Origin: Berberis thunbergii
Lineage: Eukaryota > Streptophyta > Magnoliopsida > Ranunculales > Berberidaceae
Length of the DNA stretch: 64,000 nt
NCBI GenBank assembly: GCA_003290165.1
Contig: QNQO01009134.1
Span: forward strand, 62,001-126,000
Direction of reading: 5' to 3'
Every line of letters begins with the position of its first letter. Position 1 is the stretch's first letter. Under the pieces are notes generated by a model that saw nothing but the letters and a program-made list of their open reading frames with translations, was not told where the DNA came from and made no database searches. A program made the position numbers and the translations under genes. Positions 35,160 to 47,099 of the stretch are shown one piece after another.

Positions 35160-35660
35160 GATGTTCTTTCATTGCTTCAATTGACTAATAACAAAGTCAT
35201 AACAATCCATAGAAATCCGTAAGAATATTTTAAAATCCATCAAAATCCAATCTTTTTAAAATCCATGTGAATTTCGTAAAATCCCTTAAAATCCATGAGT
35301 TTTAAAATCCAATAAAATCCTTAATTATATACACCCCTAATTTCCTTTATTTTCTTCTTTGTGGTATAAGGGAGATGTATGAATTAGAGGTTCTTGAGAG
35401 AGCCTAATCGTTGTTGTTGATAATCAATTGGAAGATGAAGTTGATGCTGTCAGATGGTGGTGTTGAGGGTGATCATGAGAGTGGTGGGTTCGAAAAAGAG
35501 GTGAGGGGCATTTGCATCCTGTAAATTGGCACATTCCAATTTAATTGTTGACTAATGGTCAACAAAAGTCAATGGAGGTCAAGGAACCAAACTCAAATAC
35601 AATATGTAAACGGGGTCAAAGGCATTATCCCATTAGTATATGGGACCAACATCAAATTTA
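35160..35660. other. Short-repeat stretch, no gene
   Basis: 35190-35335 consists of repeated AAAATCCAT and AAAATCCTT units ending ATACACCCCTAATTTCC, resembling a transposon terminus. The rest holds nothing recognisable. Confidence 0.4.
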
Positions 35661-36639
35661 CCCTAAAAATTCCCTTTAGCGACGACTCGTAGGCAAGTTT
35701 CGTCGCTAAAAATTAACTTGGTGCGACAACAAATTTATTATCATCGCGCTTTCACAAAAAATAGTTTAACTATTTAACGCGACGTTCTGTTTTGTCGCTT
35801 AAAAACCTCTTATGCCTCGAACTTGAAGCCTTCGTCGCATAAATAATGTGTGACAAAGTGTCGTCGCTTAAAACCTAATATTTTGTCCCCCTAAAATACC
35901 TAGGGCTACGTGTCAGCTACTTTGAACGACCAACTTGAACATCCTAGGGCGACAATCTTTTTCGTCACCTAAATATATCTTACACGACGAAATTGAAGCC
36001 ATCGTTGCATAAATTCTAAACGACAAAGTATCGTCACTTTAAGCGAGCAGTTTCATCACCCTAAAAAATCCTAGTGCTACGTGTCTGCTACTTTGAACGT
36101 CCAACTTAGACATCCTATGGTGACAAACTGTTTCATTGCACAAGCTTTGACATGTTCATCTTCTCCATGAACTAGAACAATCAGATCAACGCTTTTCACT
36201 ATTTTCTCCTCTCGTTTTATTTTTTTTCTCTGCTTGATTGATTTATCTATATATATACTCCAAGCCTCCAGCCGTTAATTAGGTTTTGTCCTTCTCTTTC
36301 TGCATCGCCGACCACCACCTCCAATCGTCTCTCTCTTTAACTGGAGAACGGTGAGGAAAACGCTACATTTTTTTATTTCATGAATTTAGGTTGCGATTGT
36401 GGGGATTTTTAGGAGTGTCTCATACTGTTTTTCAAGTGCATACTAGATATTTATTAATTAATAATATCTATGTCATCTACTAAAAATTTTCCACATCAAA
36501 ACGTAATCGCATTAGTGTCGTTAACTCACTTGAATTCTTATGTTTTGTTTATAAATAAAAAATAAGCGTAATAGAAAGACACTGGATACAAAATCAGGAC
36601 AAATGTTGTGATGAATATTTAAATGGGATAGAGAGCTTT

Positions 36640-37358
36640 ATTGAGTTTGTAAGGACACATGTCACTGGTACTACTGAAGGAAGTAATTTCACCTATTTAC
36701 GGCGATGAATTATCAAAATTGATGAGAGGTCCTATTCGAGCTGAAACATTTTCAGATTGTTATGTGAATAGTATTAAGTTCCTAGTTATCGAGCGAGATG
36801 ACAATTGGAGCGTATCAGTACCTACGGACGGCGACACCGCCGATGTTGATTTCTACGATATACTGACATCTGTAATTAAATTATTGTACAAAAACCATCG
36901 CCAAGTAATTTTATTCAAGAGTCGCTGGTTTGATACAAATCCACATAGAGCCGGGAGTATGGTCTAGTAAGTGTGAACACGAACACACTTTGGCACGAGC
37001 AAGATCCTTTTATTTTGGCAACTATGGCAAAAAAAAAATTTATCTAGATGATCCTAAAGCTGGTGGTGGATGAAAAGTAGTCTAGATGATCCAACACAGA
37101 AGCATATGGGACATTTCTAAAAAGGTTTCTAATGACCACAGTGAAGACGACACCGCTGATCAAAAGAATTCATCTTCAAGCATTCCCATTATCCAACAAC
37201 TATTTGAGTTATTTGCCGAACTTCCTCCGATTGATGACGACTATGATGTTGAGGTATCACCTAGAAAATATGGAGTTTATGATAGAGAATCTGAGGCAAT
37301 TATATCGGATGAACTTGAAAAATATGTCAGAAGTGATTACTCTACTGATTCAGATTAA
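36640..37358 (+). pseudogene. CACTA TNPD-type transposase C-terminus (DUF4216)
   Basis: Segments in order: IKFLVIERDDNWSVSVP, DVDFYDILTSVIKLLYKNHR, QVILFKSRWFDTNPHRAG, a KIYLDDPKAGGG-like stretch read across a frame break, then MIQHRSIWDISKKVSNDHSE and an acidic tail ending SDYSTDSD. This matches the DUF4216 region (PF13952) at the C-terminus of plant CACTA transposases (DFYG-LTDIIEL, LFKCRWFDTDP and RDIWDI blocks). The catalytic transposase domain (Transposase_21) upstream is missing, and stops plus frame changes split the remainder. Confidence 0.75.
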
Positions 37359-37379
37359 GTACATTTGAAGGAATATAAT

Positions 37380-38600
37380 TTGTTAAGTCGTTTACAAGAT
37401 GTTAATAATATTCTATATTTGTTAGTTCATTTAATTAAATTTGTTAATGTACCATGAATTTTTTACCATAAATTTGATAAATGGATGTCAAAGTTCAATT
37501 AATTAATTAAATAATGATATCAAAATTTCCCCCTAAAATAAACAAATTCGATGTTTGCGCGACGAAATTAGAATATTTCATCGTGCAAAACATTGTCACC
37601 CTTGATCTAAAAGTTTGGAGCGTGCTACTGGCGGCAAAAAAATTGGCCTGGAATTTTGAAAACTAGCGCTCAAAATCTACCCTTTTAACTAGGTTTCAGC
37701 TTGCGAGGTATTCCATTGCCAACCCAACAAACACATCATAGTATGGCCATTTCAATCTCTCAATTGCTCTGAAGAAAACAAAATCAATCTCTCATCTGTA
37801 AGTTCATTTCAATCTCATAGATAGATCTGTTCTTTTTAATATCAACTTTAAGTTATTCTCATAGATAGATCTGTTCATAAAAAATCGATAACGTCTTCAT
37901 TTTCATTTAATTAGGGACTGTTTGATTCGCTCTTTTGAGTCGCATTCGAGAAAATTAAGGTGGTAAGGGTTTGATTTTGTTGAGGTTTCGTGTCTTGCAT
38001 CTTAGAGATTAAGTTGTCAAAGAAGATCTACCTCCGTTGTTTTACCTACTACACTCTCTCTTATCGCTTCATCTTCCACATTTCTTATCTATCTTTTTTT
38101 ATTTGTTGGAAAAATCTTATCAAAGAAAATCACCACTATAGCTGTAGTTTCTTGTTATTTATGTTGTTGCATTGGCTGATTGGGTGTTTTGTTGGTTGAT
38201 TAGTGTTTTGTTTCTATTACTAATTTGGCTATAGAGATTAGGTGAGGTTTCAAATTTCTGGTTTTTTTTATTGTGTGTTGTGTGAATTAAGGACCCCGAG
38301 GGAAAAATCTGATTTTGAAGGGTCTAGTAGAAGTTTCCGAGGTAAAAGTAGTAAACCCAAGGTGAGTGCAGAGCAAATTAGATAAATTGTAGAAGTGATT
38401 AGAAGAGAGGGAGATGATGTGGAAGGTAAGTTGAATGAGATGAATATAAGCATTTCTTTTGATTTGGTTGAAGTGATTTTTCGGCATTTGAACTAGGAAG
38501 GAGTTTCGGATTTGTGTTTCTTTCTTTGGGTTAGAGCAAAATAGATAGATTTGAATCGTAGTTCAGAGTTTTGTAGCTTAATTATTGATAATCTCGGTCA
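37380..38600. other. Non-coding, includes CACTA-type and short repeats
   Basis: GCGCGACGAAATTAGAATAT near 37557 is a further subterminal-type unit. CTCATAGATAGATCTGTTC occurs twice (37816 and 37859), indicating a local duplication of about 43 bp. I see no gene. Confidence 0.4.
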
Positions 38601-38604
38601 AAAA

Positions 38605-39212
38605 CTTCATATTACAATGTTTTGATTTGGGCAAAGTGTGGGAGGATTGATTTTCAAGAAGCGCAGTGTTTGCTGGATGAAATGAGGAGTTTTGGTTGTG
38701 AGCCAGATGAAACTCTTTTCTGCAAAAATGGGAGGGTTGCGGATGCTTGCAGTCTACTTGAAGTAATTGAAGAGTTTGGCATTCAACTTAATGCAGTTGC
38801 CTAGCTTTGAGACGTTTATTAATTGTGCTTGTAGTCTTGGGAGGTTGGATTTTGCAGTCGAGTTCATTAACAGATGATATCGAGAAGTATTGATCCTCGT
38901 TACACAACCCATGCAGTCCTTATTAAGGGCTACTTCTATAACAGAAGATTTCAAGAGGCATATAAATACATGGTTCATATGAGTGAAAAGTATAAATGCT
39001 CTGCAAATGTGAATTATAGTTTACATGGGACCCTTCTTTAGAGAAGTAGAAGGGTTACAGAAGCTCAGGAAGTTCTCATTGACATGATGGAAAAAAGGCT
39101 CTAACCCCACTTTCTAGTCTATATGAAAGTAATGAAGGATCTTAACAAGTCGGGTATGGGAAGTTTGGTTGCAGATTTAAAGAGTAGGTTCTCCAAGTTC
39201 AAATGAATTGAG
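38605..39212 (+). pseudogene. Captured PPR gene fragment
   Basis: Broken frames read WAKCGRIDFQEAQCLLDEMR, then SFGCEPDETLF, PSFETFINCACSLGRLDFAV, DPRYTTHAVLIKGYFYNRRF, and RVTEAQEVLIDMMEKRL. These are successive 35-residue P-class PPR motifs. Several stops and frame changes are present. It differs from the PPR pseudogene at 32179-35155. It lies between the transposase remnant and the TNPA-like exons, so it is probably CACTA cargo. Confidence 0.7.
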
Positions 39213-39810
39213 AAAGTTGCGATATTGTTCTGGGTTAGTCCATACTATTGTGGATGTTTTTTAAGTTATGGCGGGTACAGTGTATTGATATATTGATACA
39301 CAAAGGAAAGGCTTTGCATCTAGATTTGACAAAAAAAAAAAAATTTCTGCTAGAGCTGTGAATAACAAATATAAACATGATGGAGAATTTTCTGCAGAAG
39401 TGAGCACTCAATCTTCATTTTTTATTACCACATTTCTGGAAATTTTGTAATCATTCCCACAACACACAATCAACATGATGGAGTATTAGTAGTGTCAGAT
39501 CCTAGTCACCGTCCCACATTTCTGGTAAGCATCAATATTTTTATTTAATTAAAATAAATATAAATATATGTAATAACGCATTTGATGAATATTTTGAATA
39601 ATTATAAAAAAGAAGATTTGAGGCGAACAAGGTGAACCGATGTCAAAAGGAAATTCTACACCACTCTGGTTCATTGCCCTTCTCTTATAGGGTGGAGGAA
39701 TGATGTCTAGTAAATGCATTAATATATTTAATTTCATTGTTTTATTTTTAGTCAATGCGTTCAATTAAATGTTTATATTAGTTGGTTTACTATTTTAACA
39801 ATGTTTGTAG
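39213..39810. other. No gene seen
   Basis: AT-rich spacer before the TNPA-like exon at 39811. It includes a short A run at 39331-39343. Confidence 0.4.
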
Positions 39811-40253
39811 GAGGGTTCAAAATTCCCAAAAATCGACACGTTCAAGGATGTTTATGCACTACCTAGCAATGAGGTGGCTGTGAAGTTGCATGTAAGTTTT
39901 ATTCTTAACATATTTTTGCATGTTGTCGCTTTTGTTGTTTTAAAAGTCATTAAATTTTTAATAATTTTTTATTGAAGGAAACAATGGTGGAGAGGCAGGA
40001 TGCCTACATGGAGTGAGTGGCCTTGCAGCATCCCCCGAAAACTCTGTTGGAGCAGCTCACAATCAACGATCCCGATGCAGGATTACATATTTTGACGGAG
40101 ACATTGGAATTGCTAGGTCCAAGACCCGAAAAGATTATTCGGGGGGATATGGAAACCTAAATTTCATGAGGTCGACACCTCATCTTCAAGTTCGTAGCAG
40201 TCAACCGGAATCATTTCATCGTTACAGTCGAAAGTGGAGGAATTACAGAATAA

Positions 40254-42571
40254 CACTACAGAAAATCTATCATCTACCAACAAAAATTGTTCTGCGAATT
40301 TCAATTTCCTAGTTAATATGGTATCATTGTCAGTGAAAAAAAATTTCATTTAAAAAGCCTTAAACTTGTTACGTTTTTCTAACAAAATATATTTTGTGAA
40401 AAGCTTTCCTTGTTAAATAGGTGGCGGGAAGCATCCCCTCCAAACCTAATTACCCGCCGAATTTATTTAACAACAAAAAAAATTTATGGCATCAAAATAC
40501 TAGTTCCTTAGTAATTATGACATTATTTGAAATGAAATATTTTGTTGCTAAAGAAGACTAATTTTAACAACAAATTACTTTTCTTGTTAACAGAATATTA
40601 ACACTTGTTCATCTCTCTTTAGTAAATAGTTATGTTTTCCTTGACAAAAATCACATTATTGGTAATGATTCGGTTCATTGATGTTTTTTTTCATTAGTTT
40701 TTTTTTTTCTTTTTAAAGCTCGTTTATTAATTTATAGTAACAAAGTAATATTTCGTTGAAAATTGTTACACTATTGGCAACGTTTTTTATTTTGTCGGAA
40801 ACAATAATTTTTTTAATGGAATCTCTGTAGCAAGGAAATAAGATTTTGTTGGTAATTATAACCTTATTGGTAGAAAATCATTTTCTAGGTAAAAAGTGAA
40901 ATTACTTTCATGAAAGTTTGTTTCTTGTTAAAGCTCACCAACTATTTTATAGTGACGAATCATTATTTTAATATAAATATGTTTAAAAAAATTTAATTTT
41001 CCTTGTTAATATGTTACTATTTCTTACATAAATAAATTTCATTGGAAAAGCCATAAAGTTGTCAGTTTTTGTAACAAAATCTACTTAGTTGGCAACTTTT
41101 ATTTGTTAAAGAGTTGGCGAAAATTATTTCTTCCAAAACCAATTTTTCGCCAACATTATTTAGCAACAAAATAATTTTATATCAACGAAGTTTTAGTTTG
41201 TTAGTAATTATGAGGCAAAAAATAAAAATAAAAAACTATGACGCCATTTACAATAAATTGGTTCATTGCTAATAAAGATTAATACTATTGACAAACATTT
41301 TCTTGGTAAAGGCACTATAACAATTGTTCGTGTCTCTTTAACAATGAAACTAAATTTTCTCTAATTAATTATCACGTTATTACAACGATTTATTTGGTTG
41401 GAAAAATTTTCTTTAACAATGAAATTTATTTATGTTTATAGCTCGAAACTTCTTTAGATTGGAAAAATATTAGTTCGTTAAAAAATTTTATTAGTAGCAA
41501 TGATATTATGTCATCTGAAAACTCAAATAAATTTTTTAAAAATAAAAATCTTATTTATTTATTATAATATTATAGGTAACAATTCATTTCGTTGCTAAAG
41601 ATTGATAAAATTTTCATGAACTTTTTTTCTTCTTATTAAGGCTCGTTTTCTTATTTACAACAATTTAATTTTATTTCATTGACAAATTTCAATAACATAT
41701 CTAGTAATGAAATGCTATTAGTATTTTGTTGCTAATTATAATAGTGTTATTGTGAATTTTTTTCATTGCTAAAAGTGATAATTATTTCACATAAAACTTA
41801 TAGTCGTGAAAATATTTAGTCATAATTTATAGTGACGAAATATTATTTATTGGTCCCTATTTTATACGTAACAATGATTTTTATTGCAAAAGAAGAGTAT
41901 AATTTGATTTAATAAGCTATAAAGTTGTTTTACACAACACAATTATTTAAATAGCCCAACTAATAAAGTTTGGAATAGATTTTACTATAGATCAGGAGTT
42001 CGATTCCCATTGAGCCTAAAAATAAATAAAATCATATACGAATTTCCATGTTGGGGTCTTACCACTGTCCTAAGGTTAGATTGGATCATATTAACAGCCA
42101 AGAATGATCGTTTTGGTATATAATCTTTTCATTGGAAATAATTTCCTTGGTAATTGTTAACGGTACCTATGACAACTTTCATTGGTATATATTCATTTTA
42201 CCAACGAAAATTTTTTATGATCAAGGTAGTTACCTTTTTGCACACAATTTTCCTAGAAGATTCTAAGTTTTTTAGATAAAAATATTCATAGGTAAATAAA
42301 GCTTTCTTACAACAAAACAATTTGTAGGTAACGATATTTGATTATTACCAACGAATTTTTTTGGTAGTTGTCAGTATTAGCAGCATCATATTTCCTTGAG
42401 TTATCATTCGTTTTACCAACAAAAACTTTATTCTTTGGTAAAACCTATAGCTACGGGGATGCCTCTAGGAACCCAATAATGAATTTTTTCCTTGTTAAAA
42501 TATTTTTCCAACAAAATTTTGATTTTTGTCAATGAATTTTTTTCTTGAAAAATGTCGTAATTGTTGTAGTG
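40254..42571. mobile_element. Nested AT-rich CACTA element (2318 bp)
   Basis: Left end CACTACAGAAAATCTATC at 40254; right end GTCGTAATTGTTGTAGTG finishing at 42571. TAA target duplication at 40251-40253 and 42572-42574. The inside has no coding region. It is filled with dozens of degenerate units around TTTCGTTGGTAA, GTTGCTAAAG and AACAAGGAAA in both orientations, so nearly the whole element is subterminal-type repeat. Its terminus resembles but is not identical to that of the 10.65-kb element. Confidence 0.88.
41935..42115 (+). mobile_element. Possible SINE-like insertion
   Basis: Within the repeat-filled nested CACTA, this block differs in composition and contains GGAGTTCGATTCCCATTGAG, which resembles a tRNA-type B box (GGTTCGANNCC). 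No A box at the right distance and no clear duplication were found. Tentative. Confidence 0.25.
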
Positions 42572-42989
42572 TAAGTTAAATGCTGCCAAAGTGCGTGAGG
42601 CAGAGTGGCAGGCCCGAAAGGCAGAAAAGGAGGCCCAGGAGGGGGAACGAAGGGTCCAGGAGGCAACTAGGTGAAGTATGTTATTAGGGGCCCTCCAGCA
42701 GCCGGGGATTAATTTGTCGAGTCTCCCGCTACCGTCGACGAACCATCAGCCACCCCATCCCTAGAAAATGTACCAATATGTTTTTTTTTAATTTATAACT
42801 GATACAATACAGTTTTAAAATTTAAATTTGAAATGGATACGGTACGATTTTACATTATTAATTTGTAAAGTTAATAGTATTTAACTAAATTAACAAAACC
42901 GCAATACATATCAAACCCTTTGTACGCGAGACTTATCAATTAATAAATATTTTAAATTTAATTAAAATAAATATTTGAATAAAAAATTT

Positions 42990-43517
42990 CAAAATTATTA
43001 AACATAATTTTAAGCGACAAAAATTTTCGTTGCACAAGAATAGATCAAGCGTGTCTTGAGGGACGGAACCTCTATGACAACATTAGAACGATGAATATTG
43101 TTATCACGTAAAGAAATCTTGCGCGATGAAAGGTTGTTCACCATTGAGTTAAGCCGACAAAGTTTAACGCAATGAAAGGGTTGTCACCATTGAGTTACGC
43201 CGACAAAGTTTAACGCGGCGAAATATTTAATCACGTAAGTAAATTTTGCACAAAGAACGGTTTTGTTTCTTGTGTCGAAATGAGCGTCGCACAAAACAGT
43301 ATTACGCAATGAACCCTTTCGCAATGAACTTTGTGGTCGTCGCTTAAAAGGACTCCGTAGCGACGAAGATTTTTGTTTATCGCACAACCATTTGCGACAC
43401 AGAGCTGTAGCGACAACCTTTGCGCGACAAATATTTTGTCGCCCAATATGTATGGTGACGAAATATTGTTTATAGCGACAATTTAGCCTATGTTGCTAAA
43501 GGCCTTTTTTAATAGGG
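42990..43517. repeat. Right subterminal array of the 7.9-kb CACTA
   Basis: Repeated GCGACGAAAT, GTCGCACAA and CGCAATGAA units in both orientations. It includes a local duplication of CACCATTGAGTTA(C/A)GCCGAC near 43139 and 43187. It mirrors the array at 35676-36130. Confidence 0.75.
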
Positions 43518-43794
43518 ACAAGGACTTGTTAGGCCTAGCCTACTCCTCTCGGAAACTTTGTTGGACATAAGAACTCCAAATTCAACAAATCTTTCTGTGT
43601 TTCAGGCAGCAACACGTTACAGTAAATTTAGATTAAAAAAAAAACCTAGTTGTCGGGTTGTAAATTTTTTCCATATGAACAATACTTGTTTGTTTCCAAC
43701 CAAAGGTTACCCGTCGTGCACCTTCTAGCACTGCTACAACTACAAGCAATGCGTGTGTGTCAATTTTTAACTGGTACCTATTGGACTCGGTCAC

Positions 43795-44384
43795 TAGGGG
43801 TGGGCATCTCATCCTGCGATCCTGAAAACGTCCCATTTTTTTTGGACCTTTTGGGATTAATCAAACTCATCCCGATCCCGTCCCGTCCACATCTAAAGTG
43901 GGATGGGATCGGGATGGAGATTTTTAATCTCGTCTATCCCGTCCCGTCCCGAATTTATTTACTTAATATTTATTATTATTAATTTTAATCAAATACTCTT
44001 GTAAATTAAAGTTTAGGATGTGCTGAAATTAAATAAATGTATGATGAAATTCTATATGAAATAAAAATGAATTGATTCATTAATTATAAATGAAATTTAA
44101 TTTTTTTTGCCTTCCAAAAAAAGTTTAATATTTATTTATTTAAAATATTTTATTATTTATGATGTAAGTTATATGTATATAAATTTGACATTATTGGTGT
44201 GAGTAATTTGAGATAAAACTCTTTTTGTTTTATTTTTTATTGGGGGACTATTTACTACGTTCTCATCCCGTCCCAATCCCGTTTGAGATGGGATGAGGTC
44301 TATCACATCCCGTCCCGATCCCGAATGAACGGGATGGGATAGGGATGGGTCCATCTCGTTCCATCCGTCTTGTGCCCACCCCTG
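43795..44384. mobile_element. hAT-type non-autonomous element (590 bp)
   Basis: Ends TAGGGGTGGGCA and TGCCCACCCCTG (inverted), flanked by a perfect 8-bp duplication TCGGTCAC (43787-43794 and 44385-44392). CATCCCGTCCCG/CGGGATGGGAT clusters lie at both ends with AT-rich DNA between. No transposase. Same family as 29332-29708. Confidence 0.93.
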
Positions 44385-44392
44385 TCGGTCAC

Positions 44393-46105
44393 CCTTTCTT
44401 CCCTTGCCACTAGTCCTAGAGCGTCCAATTACCCTAATAACTTCCAAGAGATGTCTGAGCTACATGAAATCATCAACTTCAACAGGCAGCCACAGATTTC
44501 AACAGCTTTAAAACACAAAGAACATAAAATCTTCTCGAACCAAGTTCAGACAATGCACACGATTATTTATTTAGATAATGTATGGCATCATTCCACATAA
44601 TTCTTATACGCATAAAATTTAAAAATACAACTATACCTAAGTGCTGACGATTGGGCCTCATAAGTTATAACAGAGTACAATGTCATGCTTACCACACTAA
44701 AGGCTGAACAAGAAAGTCATTTAGTAGTTAAGTCAAAAAATTCCCTGAAGAAATCTTGTGACGATTTAAAACTAGCACAAAGGAGTACAATCACCTGACT
44801 GAAAACATGTTTTGATTCTTAAAGTTAGGTGTGTAAAATAAATTTTTGTTAGTTCCAAAACTAGAAACATTGATGCAATCACATGAGCTCAATTCCTAGT
44901 TTGTTTGCCTACTTCTAAACATTTTATAATACCATCATTCTTCTTTACCTGTTTGTTAATTTACATGCAGAGATCCAGAGAAAGAGGGAGTTGTAAAGAG
45001 CAAAATATGCAGCTTTTCCACGATATTGTTCCCTCCATTGGCCCCACTATCTCTTTCATAACAAAAATAATGCTAAGGGTACATTGAGATTATAACATTA
45101 CACAACTCGATGCATCAATGATGGTTGAGATGTAAGTAGTGGGAACGCTGTTTTCCTGTTAATTAACACATGCAGTTTCTATTATTATCAGTACACAACT
45201 GGGCTTGTTAGCAATTAGTTGCACAGCCAGCCAAGAGTCTGGCAGGTGAGTTCACTTTTAAGTCTGTATGCATGTGTAGAGAGGAGAGTAGGAGGAGATT
45301 TGCTTTAGTTGCATGAAAATCAGCAAAAGCTATATTCTGTCAAGATCAGGGAATTGGATTCCCACAGCACCCAGCTAAGTTTCTTAATTTAGTGTTTTAA
45401 GTGCTACCATAAACTAGTACTGACACCAAATGATTCTTATATAGCATGGACACAAGTGAAACAATCGCCAACCGAATATACATGGGGATTTATATTATTT
45501 GCATCTGATATGCATGCATGTGCTATTACCCTGAGTGAATTCAGATCTTGGGGTTTTGGGTCATTGATTTCAGGAAATTAAACCATTGGGAGTCAACATT
45601 TCTATCTATCACTAACAGTTGTGATTAAGCGTCCTCTAGGGGCTGGAATGGAATGGGCTACCTTTAACAAAATTCTTTCTAACTGTTTGAACATTAGAAA
45701 TAGGTAGTCAAAGATGAATTCTGGAAGTGTATGCGTGATTAGGACGTGTAATTAGGGAATATCAAAGCCCAAAATATGGCGAGGACTGGGATTAACAAGT
45801 TGAAAGAGAAAATTTTGAATCCTCGGTGGCCTTAATCTTTATGGTCAGCAGAATCATTGTAGTGTGATGATGCTTGGTCGGGTGACTGATATGCAACGTA
45901 TTTGCTTCATAATTTGGTATGACCCACTAGTCTCACACTAATATGACCTACTAATTGCATGCTTTAAAATCAGTGCCAATCACTCCAGAATTTTACGTGC
46001 TATTGTTTATTGACAGATCATTGGATCAGCCACTGCCATATGGCTGAGAATGGATTGTGTTTCAGACGATCCCTTCTAAGGAGCGAGGGAGAGAGAGCGA
46101 GGTAA
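44393..46105. other. No gene seen
   Basis: About 1.7 kb of AT-rich DNA with no recognisable coding, RNA or repeat feature. Confidence 0.5.
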
Positions 46106-46109
46106 GGTG

Positions 46110-46395
46110 TGTTGATAATTTCATCAAGTAATTGTCTCGTTTGGTTTTGAGACAAATGTTATTGATAACTGTGTGTATCATAAGTTCAGTGGGAGTAAGC
46201 ATATCTTCTTGGTTTTATATGTTGATGACATATTGTTTGCCACTAATAATGTAGACATGTTGCACGAAACCAAGAGTTTCTATCAAAGAAATTTGAAATG
46301 AAAGATCTTGGTGAAGCTTCTTTTGTCTTAGGGATTCAGATATACCAGGATCATTTTCGGAGTATTCTTGGATTATCACAAAAGGGCTATATAAC
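46110..46395 (+). mobile_element. Ty1/copia reverse transcriptase fragment
   Basis: Reads FGFETNVIDNCVYHKFSGSK, HIFLVLYVDDILFATNN, then after a one-base frame change KKFEMKDLGEASFVLGIQIY. This is part of the RVT_2 reverse transcriptase with the YVDD catalytic box. It is a short remnant on the plus strand, next to an LTR in the opposite orientation. Confidence 0.8.
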
Positions 46396-46420
46396 CCACA
46401 GGTCCCAAAATCGAAACCTA

Positions 46421-46770
46421 GCTCTGATACCAATTGTTGAATGTAACCAAAGAATATCAAACTCCATTTGATTCAATGGAAACAAAGAAAGAACAAAAAC
46501 ATACATTGATCCATAGCGATTTCTTCTTGATTGTGATAAGTCGGATCTTCCGATTGATTCAGGCGTATTACTTAGAGTCTCTATTGAAAGGATACAGAAG
46601 ATGATGTTCTTCACACAACACTCAATCAGAGACCAACCACAAATTTATAACGCTCGTAAGTTATAATCGTATAACTTACTGGCTGTGAATTTTCAATTCT
46701 GCCCCTCATTGAATTAGAAATTACATCCTTAATTACACCATGTTATTTAATAATACCTTATAGTCCAACA
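46421..46770 (-). repeat. copia LTR plus primer binding site, minus strand
   Basis: GCTCTGATACCA at 46421-46432 is the reverse complement of the initiator-Met tRNA primer site TGGTATCAGAGC. Next to it an LTR-like segment runs on the minus strand from TGTTGGACTATAAGG (46770) to CATTCAACA (46435), about 336 bp. The LTR start motif recurs near 46858-46872 in changed form. This is a 5' LTR remnant separated from its element. Confidence 0.65.
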
Positions 46771-46875
46771 CCCCTATTAGATCACATATTAGATGGACTA
46801 CACTTTAAGATAGTAATACACATTGTATTACATATGTGTGCCCACATTATTGTATTACCTTATAGTCCAACCCTC

Positions 46876-46942
46876 TCACCACCGTCCATCATCCCCAAGA
46901 TGGTGCCCATGAGCGCATCTCGAGGATGATGGATGGTGGTGG
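46876..46942. repeat. Imperfect hairpin
   Basis: CACCACCGTCCATCATCC, then a few bases and AGATG, pairs with CATCTCGAGGATGATGGATG followed by GTGGTG across a loop of about 13 bases. It shares CCRTCCATCATCC...GATG with the hairpin at 54562, so the two may belong to one small family. Confidence 0.6.
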
Positions 46943-47099
46943 GCGGGCCTTGCCCCCACCTCATTCTCTCTCCCTCGCTCCCTAGAATCAGGTGTTTCAG
47001 ACACATATGGCTTTAGCTTTTTATTTGATTGGACATCTGATTTGCCCTGTTTAAAGTTTATCATAAATAATAAACACGGTACTTACATGGAATCTGGCT

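Larger units (their letters stand above)
39811..42770 (+). pseudogene. TNPA-like (Transposase_24) exons split by a nested CACTA
   Basis: Exon 39811-39891 (KIDTFKDVYALPSNEVAVKL, between an AG and GTAAGT) and an exon from 39978 (ETMVERQDAYME, stop, VALQHPPKTLLEQLTINDPD, LELLGPRPEKIIRG, frame change, SSLQSKVEELQN). After the nested element the frame resumes at 42575 (AAKVREAEWQARKAEKEAQE). This is the C-terminal part of a PF03004-type CACTA protein ending in a coiled coil. TGA replaces the expected Trp after YME. The frame across the insertion is continuous if the nested element and one TAA copy are removed. Confidence 0.75.
35661..43517. mobile_element. Decayed CACTA element, about 7.9 kb, with nested CACTA
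   Basis: Near both ends are subterminal units built on GCGACGA/TCGTCGC (35676-36130 and 42990-43500). The outer ends read CCCTAAAAATTCCCTTTAGC at the left and, inverted, CCCTATTAAAAAAGGCCTTT at the right. They look like mutated CACTA termini (CACTA to CCCTA on both sides). No matching target duplication is visible. Inside are a DUF4216 transposase end, captured PPR pieces, TNPA-like exons, and a nested CACTA at 40254-42571. Boundaries are approximate. Confidence 0.65.

Noticed and set aside
31440..35335. A single large MITE or Harbinger element bounded by GGGGTATTCAA motifs around the PPR pseudogene
   Set aside because: The motifs are short, repeated and not clearly inverted termini. No target duplication was found.
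37086..37368. Possible independent acidic host protein
   Set aside because: The IQHRSIWDI segment and its position after the RWFDTNP block show it is the tail of a CACTA DUF4216 region.
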